DNA of 47,492 nucleotides, from NCBI RefSeq assembly GCF_000961885.1, contig NZ_JZKH01000063.1:1-47492 (forward strand). Reading direction: 5' to 3'. The translations under genes and the position numbers were made by a program. The DNA is from Streptomyces rubellomurinus (lineage in GTDB: Bacteria > Actinomycetota > Actinomycetes > Streptomycetales > Streptomycetaceae). Shown here piece by piece: positions 37,593 through 45,160 of this stretch; the stretch's first letter is position 1, and each line of letters opens with the position of its first letter. Under the pieces are notes generated by a model. The model had not been told where the DNA came from, ran no database searches, and saw nothing but the letters and a program-made list of their open reading frames with translations.

Positions 37593-38348
37593 ATGACGAC
37601 TCCGAATGAGACCCTTCGGGCCGTGCGGGTCAGCCTGCGCCTCAGCCAGGACGAGTTCGCCAAGCGCCTTCGGACAGCGGGAGATGATCAGGGGGAGCCC
37701 AACGATGCCAGCAAGCGGCTGGTCCAACGCTGGGAGTCCGGAGAAGTGCGGTCGCCTCGTCCGGTGTACGTTCGCGCTCTCGAAGCCGTCACAAGAATTC
37801 CAGTGGAACACCTCGGCTTCGAGGTTCCATTGTTGCCACCACGAGTCAGCGCCGACGGTAGAGGAGGTCACGACATGAGCAGTGTCGAGCGAGACGTCGA
37901 TCCGAGCCGCGCTCCCGGACCGAGCGGCGAGAACTTCTCCGGGATCTGGCTCAGCCACTACGAGTTCTTCAGCAGCAGCCGCGAGGGCACCTTCACCGGG
38001 CTGCACCACGTCCTGTTCACCCAGCGCGGGAATCGCATCACTGCGCGGTCGCTCCCGGGCGCGTCCTCGAACCCCGACTCGCCGCTCTCGATCGATCTCA
38101 CGGTCGACCGGAACGTCGTCACCGGCACCTGGACCGAGCAGACCGCGCAGGACGGCTACTACCAGGGCGCGCGCTACCACGGCGCCATACAGCTCCTGAT
38201 CGACCCGACCGGCCGCTGCATGACCGGCAAGTGGGTCGGCTTCGGCAAGGAGTTCGAAGTGAACACCGGCCCCTGGGAGTTCCGCCTGCTCGACCGGTCC
38301 ACGAACGCCACGACCGTCAGTCGGTTCAGCACTCCTCCGCAGATCTGA
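37593..38348 (+). CDS. XRE regulator with a beta-rich C-terminal domain
   Basis: The 251-residue protein has an XRE/Cro helix-turn-helix (about 5-75): ETLRAVRVSLRLSQDEFAKRLR, then KRLVQRWESGEVRSPRPVYVRALEAVTRI. A disordered linker (about 80-110) leads to a C-terminal domain starting FSGIWLSHYEFFSSSREGTFTG and including RITARSLPGASSNP, DRNVVTGTWTEQTA and CMTGKWVGFGKEF. The Gly-x-Trp motifs and strand pattern resemble a lipocalin-like or related barrel that could sense a ligand; this is inference. It is divergent from two small unknown genes with a direct repeat between. Matching hairpins bracket the unit. GTG 37569 would add eight residues. Confidence 0.82.
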   Translation: MTTPNETLRAVRVSLRLSQDEFAKRLRTAGDDQGEPNDASKRLVQRWESGEVRSPRPVYVRALEAVTRIPVEHLGFEVPLLPPRVSADGRGGHDMSSVERDVDPSRAPGPSGENFSGIWLSHYEFFSSSREGTFTGLHHVLFTQRGNRITARSLPGASSNPDSPLSIDLTVDRNVVTGTWTEQTAQDGYYQGARYHGAIQLLIDPTGRCMTGKWVGFGKEFEVNTGPWEFRLLDRSTNATTVSRFSTPPQI

Positions 38349-38350
38349 CC

Positions 38351-38385
38351 GGAGTGGGAAGTCGGCCTGGCCGACTTCCCACTCC
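38351..38385. terminator. Terminator after the XRE gene, copy 2 of the paired hairpin
   Basis: A perfect 15-bp stem pairs 38351-38365 with 38371-38385 around a 5-nt loop, directly after the stop. Its core (38357-38379) matches the hairpin at 36840-36862 at 21 of 23 positions. Confidence 0.88.
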
Positions 38386-38451
38386 TCGCACCGCGCTCCG
38401 CGGGGCTAGCCTGCCCTCACTGCCCCTCGGAAGCGAGAGCGTGAGCCAGCC

Positions 38452-39165
38452 ATGCCCGTTGGAGCGCCGCCGACGTACACCGTCCTCGCCGACCACTACC
38501 GCCAGCAGGTGCTCTCCGGCGCGTTGCCACCGGGCGCGAAGCTGCCCGATGCCGCTGAGATCTGCGGGCAGTGGGGGGTGGCCGTCGCCACTGCCTCGCT
38601 CGCGCTCCAGCACCTCCAGGTGGAGGGCTACCTGCGCACCGGCCCGCGCGGCACCTTCGTGGCGGACGATCCGCGCGTCACCGCCAGCAGCCAGGAGCGG
38701 CTGGCCCGGGTCAGCCGCCGCGGGTCGTGGCTGATGGACGGCGAGACCAGCCGGGTCACGGCCGCCGAACTGGTCGTCCCGCCGCTGTACGTCGCGGACC
38801 TCTTCGACCTCGACACCGGCGACCAGATCATCCGCCGCGAGTACATCGTCGGCCGGGGCAAGGCCCGGACGATGTTCGCCGTCTCCTGGTACCCCGCCCA
38901 GTTCGCGGCCGTGTGCCCGGACCTCCTCAACACCAACCCCGCCCGCAACGACGGCGTGACCGCCCGCATCCTCGAAGCAACCGGCCGCACCATCACCACC
39001 GGCCGCGACGACCTGCACGCCCGCGAGGCCGCCGCCCTCGCGCTCGCCCCCGGCGCCCCGATCCTCGCGCTGGTCCACCGTTGGTCGGACGACCAGGGCA
39101 TCATCGAGTACACCGAGTCCTGCCTGCCGACCCGCTTCACCATCGGCTACGACTACGCGCCCTGA
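38452..39165 (+). CDS. GntR-family regulator with UTRA domain
   Basis: The 237-residue protein has a GntR winged helix (about 5-70): YTVLADHYRQQVLSGALPPGAKLPDAAEICGQWGVAVATASLALQHLQVEGYLRTGPRGTFVAD. A UTRA ligand-binding domain follows (about 90-235), with LDTGDQIIRREYIVGRGKARTMFAVSWYP, AREAAALALAPGAPILALVHRWSDDQGIIEYTESCLP and TIGYDYAP at the end. UTRA regulators respond to small metabolites such as sugars or amino acids. No operon partner is evident; the next gene on the right is on the other strand. TAGCCT at 38407-38412 may be its -10, giving a leader of about 35 nt. Confidence 0.9.
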   Translation: MPVGAPPTYTVLADHYRQQVLSGALPPGAKLPDAAEICGQWGVAVATASLALQHLQVEGYLRTGPRGTFVADDPRVTASSQERLARVSRRGSWLMDGETSRVTAAELVVPPLYVADLFDLDTGDQIIRREYIVGRGKARTMFAVSWYPAQFAAVCPDLLNTNPARNDGVTARILEATGRTITTGRDDLHAREAAALALAPGAPILALVHRWSDDQGIIEYTESCLPTRFTIGYDYAP

Positions 39166-39178
39166 TCTCCTCGGCCGC

Positions 39179-40447
39179 TCAGCCCTGCGGGTGGGGCTCC
39201 GAGGCGACGGCGGCCGGGCGCAGCGGCACCGAGGCGCGGAGGCGGAAGCCCTTGCCGCGGTCGCCGGGGCCCGTCCACAGGCGGCCGTCGACCAGGGCGA
39301 GGCGTTCGCGGAGGCCGGAGAGGCCGTTGCCGGGCTGGGACTTGCCGGGGCCGGGGCCGTCGTCGGCGATCTCCAGGACGGCGTAGCGCTCGCCGGTCGC
39401 CTCCCAGGTCTCGTCGGCCGTCACGGTGCAGACGGTGGCGCCCTCGCCGTGGCGGACGATGTTGGTGACGGCCTCGCGCAGGGCCCAGGCGAGGGCGCCG
39501 GCCTCCTCGTTGGCGAGGGCGGGCCAGGTGTCCGCCAGGTCGGGCGCGACCTCCAGGCGGACCTGGGCGGCGGCCAGGGCGGTACGGGCGGCGGCGAGTT
39601 CGACCGGCAGGGTGGGGCGGCGGAAGCCGGTGACCGCCTCCCGGACGTCGATCAGCGACTGCCGGGCGACCTGTTCGATGTCGGCGACCTGCGCCCGCGC
39701 CGCCTCGTCCTTGCCGGCGTCCATGAACCGCCCGGCCAGCTCGCTCTTCAGGGTGATCAGCGACAGCGAGTGCCCGAGCAGGTCGTGCAGGTCCCGGGCC
39801 AGCCGCAGCCGTTCCTCGGAGGCGGCGAGGTGGGCGACGGCCGCCCGGGCCTCGCGCAGTTCCTGCATGGTGGCGACCAGCCGCTGCAGGCCGGTCATCG
39901 CGACGCCGGACAGGAAGGCGCTGAGCGCGAAGGTGGAGGTGTTGTCGTTCCCGGCGTGGATCAGCAGGCCGGTCACGGCGGTGAGCGCGGCCATGCCCGC
40001 GAGCCCGCGCAGCGCGTAGCGCGCCGGCGCGATGATCGCCAGGCACACGGCCGCGTAGATGAACAGGGTCAGGAACGCGCCGCCGAGGACGAAGGAGGCG
40101 GCGACCGCGAGCACGGTCATGGTCGCGACGATCACCCGGCAGAGCCGTGGCTTCATCCCCGCCTGCGAGCGGAAGATCACCAGCAGGACGTAGGCGGCCA
40201 CGAACCCCACCAGGCAGCACCAGCCGAACACCTGGCCGGCCGTGCTGTGGTCCCCGTTCAGCAGGTTGCCCGCCGGGTAGGCCAGGTAGAGCATCCACAG
40301 CAGCATCCAGGCGACCTTGACCAGCAGCTGCCGCCGGGTCTCCACCGGGGAGCCGGGGACGTTCATGAACGACGCACGCGCCAGGCCCACCTGCATGTGG
40401 TCGTCGGTGCGGTGGGTCCGGCGCGTGTCACTCATGTCGATCATCAT
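39179..40447 (-). CDS. DesK-type sensor histidine kinase
   Basis: The 422-residue protein has five to six membrane helices in its first 190 residues, then a HisKA_3 dimerisation domain with phospho-acceptor His221 (LARDLHDLLGHSLSLITLKSELAG). A HATPase domain follows with REAVTNIVRHGEGATV and the G-box regions EIADDGPGPGKSQPGNGLSGLRERL. It should sense a membrane or cell-envelope signal and phosphorylate a NarL-type regulator. ATG 40447 overlaps the permease TGA (ATGA) and lacks its own ribosome binding site, so it is coupled to the ABC genes. The usual downstream regulator gene is missing; the likely partner is at 34730-35359. Confidence 0.92.
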   Translation of the reverse strand: MMIDMSDTRRTHRTDDHMQVGLARASFMNVPGSPVETRRQLLVKVAWMLLWMLYLAYPAGNLLNGDHSTAGQVFGWCCLVGFVAAYVLLVIFRSQAGMKPRLCRVIVATMTVLAVAASFVLGGAFLTLFIYAAVCLAIIAPARYALRGLAGMAALTAVTGLLIHAGNDNTSTFALSAFLSGVAMTGLQRLVATMQELREARAAVAHLAASEERLRLARDLHDLLGHSLSLITLKSELAGRFMDAGKDEAARAQVADIEQVARQSLIDVREAVTGFRRPTLPVELAAARTALAAAQVRLEVAPDLADTWPALANEEAGALAWALREAVTNIVRHGEGATVCTVTADETWEATGERYAVLEIADDGPGPGKSQPGNGLSGLRERLALVDGRLWTGPGDRGKGFRLRASVPLRPAAVASEPHPQG

Positions 40448-41166
40448 GCCTGGCGGGTGTCGCGGCGGTACAGGGCCGCCGCCGCGGCCACGAAGACCGC
40501 GAGGAAGCCGGCCAGCCCGGCCACCGCGGCCAGGTCCAGGGAGTGCCCCGGCTGGGTGAAGGTGGCCAGCTGGTTGTACAGGTGCACCGGGTTGATCCGG
40601 GCGTACGTCTCCAGGGTGCCCGTCAGCGGGAACCAGGTGCCACCGAACAGCGACATCACCATGTAGGTGATCATCACGATGGTCTGCACCGAGTCCGGCG
40701 CCGCCGCGTAGCCGAGCGCGACCCCGAGCGCGGCGAAGACGAAGCTGCCCAGCCACAGCGCGGCCGTCAGCCCGAGCCACTGCGCCGCGCCCAGCGAGAC
40801 GCCCTGGCTGGCGCCGACCGCGAAGACCACCAGGATCGCCGGCAGCGTGGTCACCGAGCTCGCGGCGATCTTGGCGAGGGTGTACGCCCGGCCGGGCAGC
40901 GCGGTCAGCCGCAGCTGGCGCACCCAGCCACTCTTGCGCTCCAGCGAGATCCGCTGCGCGCTGCCGGTCAGCACCGCGCCGACCGAGCCGAAGGTGGCCA
41001 TCGAGACCATGAAGTACGTCTTCACGGGCAGGCCGCCGGCCAGCTTGTCGGTGCCGTAGGCGTGGATGAAGAAGAAGTACATCAGCGCCGGGTAGGCGAC
41101 GCTGAACATCAGGTAGCGCCGGTTGCGCAGGGTCCGCAGGATCTCCAGCTTGATCAGGGTGGTCAT
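40444..41166 (-). CDS. ABC-2 type transporter permease
   Basis: The 240-residue protein has about six membrane helices, including YPALMYFFFIHAYG, LPAILVVFAVGASQGV, GSFVFAALGVALGYAAAP and SLDLAAVAGLAGFLAVFVAAAAALY. The RISLERKSGWVRQLRLTALPGRAYTLAKI section is the conserved cytosolic coupling region of ABC-2 exporters. With the ATPase encoded just upstream it forms a drug- or lipid-export type transporter. ATG 41166 overlaps the ATPase stop as ATGA, and its own stop overlaps the kinase start, so all three genes are coupled. Confidence 0.92.
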   Translation of the reverse strand: MTTLIKLEILRTLRNRRYLMFSVAYPALMYFFFIHAYGTDKLAGGLPVKTYFMVSMATFGSVGAVLTGSAQRISLERKSGWVRQLRLTALPGRAYTLAKIAASSVTTLPAILVVFAVGASQGVSLGAAQWLGLTAALWLGSFVFAALGVALGYAAAPDSVQTIVMITYMVMSLFGGTWFPLTGTLETYARINPVHLYNQLATFTQPGHSLDLAAVAGLAGFLAVFVAAAAALYRRDTRQA

Positions 41167-42122
41167 CGCACGTTCTCCTTCGCGGCCTCGTCCAGTTCGC
41201 CGGTGATGGTCAGGAAGGCCTGCTCCAGGCCCAGCCCGGCTACCTCCAGCCCGCGCGGGTACAGCCCGGAGCGGTAGAGCGCGGCGACGCTCGCGTCGGC
41301 ATCCGCCGTCCGGATCCGGACCGTCCGCACCCCGGGGACCCGGGCGGTGACGTCCAGCGACTGCACGCCGGGCAGCGTGCGCAGCACCCCCTCGTCGAAG
41401 AACTGGCCGGCGGCCGTGGGGAAGTCCGCGTCGTGGAGTTCGAAGGAGACCCGGCGGGCGCCGGCCCGCGCCTTGATCTCCGCGGAGCTGCCGTCCGCGA
41501 TCAGCCGGCCCCGGTGCAGCACGAGCACCCGGTCGGCGATCGAGTCGGCCTCCTCCAGGTAGTGGGTGGCGAACAGCACCGTGCGCCCGGCGTCGGCCTG
41601 GGCCCGCATGCTCGCCCAGAACGCCTGCCGGACGCTGACGTCCATGCCGGTGGTGGGCTCGTCCAGCACGATCAGGTCGTTGTCGCCGGCGATGGCCAGG
41701 GCGAAGCGCACCCGCTGCTCCTGGCCACCGGACAGCTTGTCGACCCGCCGCTCCGCCAGCTCGGTGATCCCGGCGTCGGTCAGCACCCCCGTGACCGACC
41801 GACCGCGCGGGTGCACGTCGCAGGCGAGCCGGACCAGCTCGCGGACCTTGACGTCGGCCATCAGCCCGCCGCTCTGCAGCATCGCGCCGACCCGGCCGGC
41901 CTCGATGGCGGAGCGCGGCGTGCCGCCGAACAGGGTGACGCTGCCCTGGTCGGGCTCGCGCAGGCCGAGGAGCAGGTCCAGGCTGGTGGACTTGCCGGCG
42001 CCGTTGGGGCCGAGCAGGGCGACGGTCTCGCCCGGCCTCAGCACGAGGTCCAGCCCGTCCACCGCGCGCACCCGCCCGTAGTTCTTCCCCACGCCGCGGA
42101 AGGCGGCCACTTCGGCAACCAT
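41163..42122 (-). CDS. ABC transporter ATP-binding protein
   Basis: The 319-residue protein has a full nucleotide-binding domain: Walker A LLGPNGAGKST, a Q-loop region with GAMLQSGG, signature LSGGQEQRVRFALAIAG, Walker B LIVLDEPTTGMD and the switch His in LFATHYLEEAD. A C-terminal extension (about 220-319) of the DrrA/CcmA type ends ITGELDEAAKENVR. ATG 42122 has GAGGAG two bases upstream within a longer purine run. It heads the ATPase-permease-kinase operon. Exporters of this kind are often induced by, and remove, membrane-active compounds. The promoter region includes a perfect inverted repeat at 42228-42245. Confidence 0.94.
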   Translation of the reverse strand: MVAEVAAFRGVGKNYGRVRAVDGLDLVLRPGETVALLGPNGAGKSTSLDLLLGLREPDQGSVTLFGGTPRSAIEAGRVGAMLQSGGLMADVKVRELVRLACDVHPRGRSVTGVLTDAGITELAERRVDKLSGGQEQRVRFALAIAGDNDLIVLDEPTTGMDVSVRQAFWASMRAQADAGRTVLFATHYLEEADSIADRVLVLHRGRLIADGSSAEIKARAGARRVSFELHDADFPTAAGQFFDEGVLRTLPGVQSLDVTARVPGVRTVRIRTADADASVAALYRSGLYPRGLEVAGLGLEQAFLTITGELDEAAKENVR

Positions 42123-42467
42123 CGCTCCGCTCCTCTCCCCTGTCGGTGATGCGTCCGGTGCTGTTCGCACCACCTCAGAGTCCCGCGCGGGCGGGTGCTG
42201 GCGGCAGTGCCGGCCGTCGTGGCTTCCGCATGACGGATGTCATGCCGGCGGCCGGTACCCCCGTCACAGGAGTACCGGCCGCCGAAGGGGCTGGTCAGGG
42301 GCGATTGTCAGGCGCGGGGGTTAGCTTGTCCCCGCGAATGCGCCGGACTGGTCGCCCCCCCCGGGGGGGCACACGCGGCCCAGGGGGAGCGGGGCTGCAC
42401 GGGCACCCCGGCACCGGACGCGAAGGGCCACGGGTGCGCGTCGTCACCGGCACCCGCTCCCCCTCCC
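42123..42467. other. Regulatory/terminator-rich region between ABC operon and S9 peptidase
   Basis: This 345-nt gap has many structures. An inverted repeat lies at 42228-42245 (listed separately). A 12-bp stem pairs 42247-42258 with 42272-42283, a 7-bp stem pairs 42313-42319 with 42330-42336, and a run of eight C is followed by seven G at 42355-42369. A 12-bp stem pairs 42382-42393 with 42453-42464, close to the peptidase stop. The last is a likely peptidase terminator; the others may insulate the two units. No gene is seen. Confidence 0.6.
42228..42245. promoter_or_regulatory. Perfect inverted repeat, candidate response-regulator site
   Basis: GCATGAC and GTCATGC flank a GGAT spacer, giving ATGACGGATGTCAT at the centre, 106 bp before the ABC ATPase start. 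NarL/DesR-type regulators bind short inverted repeats of this form upstream of the operons they control, so this may be the site of the 34730-35359 regulator. That assignment is inference. Confidence 0.55.
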
Positions 42468-44621
42468 TCAGATCCCCAGGGAGCGCTTCACGAAGTCGAC
42501 CTGGAGCAGCAGCAGGTTCTCCGCGACCTCCTCCTGCGGGGTCATGTGGGTGACGCCGGACAGCGGCAGCACGGTGTGCGGGCGCCCGGCGGCGAGCAGC
42601 GCCGAGGACAGCCGCAGGGTGTGGGCGGCGACGACGTTGTCGTCGGCGAGCCCGTGGATGATCATCAGCGGGCGCTCCAGCCCGGCCGCGTACCCGCCCA
42701 GCGAGTTGGCGGCGTACACCTCGGGCCGCTCGGCCGGGTCGCCGAGGTAGCGCTCGGTGTAGTGGGTGTCGTACAGCTCCCAGTCGGTGACGGGCGCGCC
42801 GGCGATGCCGACGTGGAAGACGTCCGGGCGGCGCAGCACGGCGAGCGCGGAGAGGTAGCCGCCGTAGGACCAGCCGCGGATGGCGACCCGGCCGAGGTCG
42901 AGCGGGAACTCCTCGGCGAGCGCCTGCAGCGCCTCCACCTGGTCGTCCAGGGTGGCCCCGGCGAAGTCGAAGGCGATGGACTTCTCCCAGGCCGGCCCGC
43001 GCCCGGGGGTGCCGCGCCCGTCCGCGACGACGACGGCGAAGCCCTGGTCGGCGAACCACTGCGAGTTGAGGTGCGGGTTGTGCGCCTGGACGACGCGCTG
43101 GCCGTGCGGGCCGCCGTACGGGTCCATGAGGACGGGCAGCAGCCCGTCGCGCTCGCGGTCGTAGCCGGTGGGCAGGAAGACGGCCGCCGGGATGCGCCGC
43201 GCGCCGGCGAAGCGGAAGACCGGGCGGGCGGTGAGGACGGGAGTCTCGGCGTGCGAGGCGATGACGGCGACGTCGTCGACGACGACGCCCTCGGGCAGGT
43301 CGCGGGCGACCTGGACGAGGCTGCCGGGCAGGTCGGGCTCGGCGGTGGCCCGGACGGTGATCCCGCCGGCGTGCACGGCGCTGGTGACGGAGGTGAACGG
43401 GCGGCCGTTGGAGGACTCCCAGGCGAGCCGCTTGCCGTCGTGGCCGATCCGGCCGACCGCGATCCAGCCGGGCTCGGGGTCGGTCTCCTCGGTGCCGCCG
43501 GAGGCGGTGAAGAACACCTCCTCGTCGGTGACGGCGACGACGGACCGCAGGTGCAGGTCGGCCCCGGTGACGGTCTGGTCGCCGACGACCAGCGCCCGCG
43601 CCCCCGACTCGTCGGAGATCCGCACCAGCTTGCCGTCCGGCGTCCAGGCCGGGACGCCGTCGAAGACCTCCAGCCAGGCGTCGTCCCGCTCCTCGTGCAG
43701 CACCTCGGTGGCGCCGGTGGCCGGGTCCAGGCCGAGGATCCGCTGGGCGCGCTGGTCGCGGGACTGGACGAGCAGCAGCGGCGCGCCGCCGGCGGACCAG
43801 TGCACCCGGGCCAGGTACGGGAAGGCCGTACGGTCCCAGACCACCTCGGTGCGGCCGCCGTGCAGGTCGAGCACCCACAGGGTGACCTCGGCGTTGGGGG
43901 TGCCGGCCGCCGGGTAGGCGACCTCGGCGGGCGCGCTGCCCGGATTGGCCGGGTCGGCGATCCACCAGCGGCGCACCGGGCTGTCGTCGGCGCGCTCGGC
44001 GAGCAGCCGGTCGCCGTCCGGGGACCACCAGAAGCCGCGGGAGCGGCTCATCTCCTCCTGGGCGATGAACTCGGCCTGGCCCCAGGTGACGTTCGGCCCG
44101 TCCGGCTCGGCGAGCGCCCGGTCGCCGGTGCCGTCGGCGCGGCTGAGGCGCAGTTCGCCGGCGGTGTTGGCGTACGCGACGACGGAGCCGTCCGGGGCCG
44201 GGCGCGGGTCCAGCAGCGGGCCCTTCGCGGGCAGTTCGGCGGTGGCGCCGGTGACCAGGTCGGCGGTGAACAGCCGGCCGGAGAGCGCGAAGGCGGCGAG
44301 CCGGCCGGCGCCGTCCAGGGCGTAGCCGACGATGCCGGCGGAGCCCTCGCGGCTGCGCTCGCGGCGGGCCTTCTCGGCGGGCGAGAGGTCCTCCTCGCCG
44401 CCGCCGAGCAGCGCGGCCGGGTCGGCGGCGATCCGCTCCTCGCCGGTGGCGGTGTCGAGGGTCCAGAGCAGGTTGGCCCGGTCGCTGCCGGACTTCGAGC
44501 GGAGGAAGGCGACCCGCGAGCCGTCCGGTGCGACGGTGAAGGAGCGGGGCGCGCCGACGGTGTAGCGCAGGGTCCGCGCGTACTGCCGGGGGAAGGTGTC
44601 CGCAGGGGTGTGGGAGGTCAT
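42468..44621 (-). CDS. S9-family prolyl oligopeptidase (DPP4-like)
   Basis: The 717-residue protein has an N-terminal beta-propeller (about 20-470) with the Glu motif FIAQEEMSRSRGFWWSPD characteristic of dipeptidyl-peptidase IV. The C-terminal alpha/beta hydrolase domain has nucleophile Ser585 in GWSYGG, the acid in GLADDNV near 660 and His692 in VTHMTPQE. The double Glu in the propeller binds the free N terminus of the substrate, so cleavage of N-terminal dipeptides is likely. No signal peptide is seen, so it is probably cytosolic. ATG 44621 has a TAGGGT eight bases upstream and a nearby GGAGG-type sequence only on the other strand, so it may be leaderless. Confidence 0.93.
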   Translation of the reverse strand: MTSHTPADTFPRQYARTLRYTVGAPRSFTVAPDGSRVAFLRSKSGSDRANLLWTLDTATGEERIAADPAALLGGGEEDLSPAEKARRERSREGSAGIVGYALDGAGRLAAFALSGRLFTADLVTGATAELPAKGPLLDPRPAPDGSVVAYANTAGELRLSRADGTGDRALAEPDGPNVTWGQAEFIAQEEMSRSRGFWWSPDGDRLLAERADDSPVRRWWIADPANPGSAPAEVAYPAAGTPNAEVTLWVLDLHGGRTEVVWDRTAFPYLARVHWSAGGAPLLLVQSRDQRAQRILGLDPATGATEVLHEERDDAWLEVFDGVPAWTPDGKLVRISDESGARALVVGDQTVTGADLHLRSVVAVTDEEVFFTASGGTEETDPEPGWIAVGRIGHDGKRLAWESSNGRPFTSVTSAVHAGGITVRATAEPDLPGSLVQVARDLPEGVVVDDVAVIASHAETPVLTARPVFRFAGARRIPAAVFLPTGYDRERDGLLPVLMDPYGGPHGQRVVQAHNPHLNSQWFADQGFAVVVADGRGTPGRGPAWEKSIAFDFAGATLDDQVEALQALAEEFPLDLGRVAIRGWSYGGYLSALAVLRRPDVFHVGIAGAPVTDWELYDTHYTERYLGDPAERPEVYAANSLGGYAAGLERPLMIIHGLADDNVVAAHTLRLSSALLAAGRPHTVLPLSGVTHMTPQEEVAENLLLLQVDFVKRSLGI

Positions 44622-44629
44622 GGCACCAG

Positions 44630-44635
44630 ACCCTA
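44630..44635 (-). promoter_or_regulatory. Probable -10 hexamer of the S9 peptidase gene
   Basis: TAGGGT on the minus strand ends eight bases before ATG 44621. Confidence 0.45.
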
Positions 44636-44934
44636 CGATGCCGAACCACCGCCGCCACGGGTCTCCTGATCACTCGTTCGGAGCATCGCGGCCAAGTACG
44701 CCCCAAAGGGGTCCTTACCCCCTCCGACCGGCCCATGCGCCCCACCGGTGCGCCTGTACCCCGGCGCGCGCGGACTCACTGAATGTAATGCTCCCCTTAC
44801 CCATCGGGTATGACTGGTCGCGCGGGTGATCGTCGGGCCCCGTCCCGTCCCCCGGTCACCCGGCCCCGGTTCCCGTACGGTCCCACCGCCGCCCTCCCCA
44901 GGGGGCGGCGCACCCGAGAGGGGTATGAGCCGAC
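44636..44934. other. Intergenic region between S9 peptidase and small membrane gene
   Basis: The roughly 300-nt gap contains a CCCC/GGGG mini-hairpin near 44701-44711, a less GC-rich patch near 44776-44810 that may hold the promoter of the small membrane gene, and a GCCGCCC/GGGCGGC hairpin near 44890-44911. No gene or RNA gene was recognised. Confidence 0.4.
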
Positions 44935-45129
44935 ATGGCCATGAACATCTCCGCCGCCGTGCTGATGCTGGTCATCGTGGTGGTGCTGATCCGCCGCTCC
45001 GGCCTGAAGCTCGCGCACGCGATCGTCTGCGCGCTGCTCGGCTTCTACCTGGCGTCCAGCTCGATCGCTCCGTCGATCAGCCAGGTCACCAGCAATCTCG
45101 CCGGAATGATCAACGGCCTGAAGCTCTGA
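44935..45129 (+). CDS. Small two-helix membrane protein (64 aa)
   Basis: The protein reads [23 protein letters not shown], a membrane helix, then [25 protein letters not shown], a second helix, and ends [16 protein letters not shown]. The two helices are joined by a short basic loop, so both termini probably lie on the same side. Similar small hydrophobic proteins occur on streptomycete chromosomes and conjugative plasmids with no assigned function. The best ribosome binding site, GAGAGGGG, is rather far (about 13 bases), so translation may start at one of several nearby ATGs. It lies 31 bases before mshB. Confidence 0.75.
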   Translation: MAMNISAAVLMLVIVVVLIRRSGLKLAHAIVCALLGFYLASSSIAPSISQVTSNLAGMINGLKL

Positions 45130-45147
45130 CCGCCTCCGGCCGGTGGT

Positions 45148-45153
45148 TAGGCT
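45148..45153 (+). promoter_or_regulatory. Probable -10 hexamer, leaderless mshB transcript
   Basis: TAGGCT ends seven bases before ATG 45161, with no ribosome binding site between. Confidence 0.5.
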
Positions 45154-45160
45154 TCCTCCC

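Noticed and set aside
37215..38348. Toxin-antitoxin system
   Set aside because: The divergent XRE gene and small pair fit the layout, but neither small protein shows a known toxin or antitoxin motif.
42355..42369. Run of eight C followed by seven G
   Set aside because: It could be a terminator stem, but homopolymer runs like this are also prone to sequencing error; I do not call it separately.
42237..44669. An 810-codon open frame opposite the S9 peptidase
   Set aside because: Low-complexity Gly/Val/Arg translation with no domain, and the opposite strand holds a complete DPP4-like catalytic triad.
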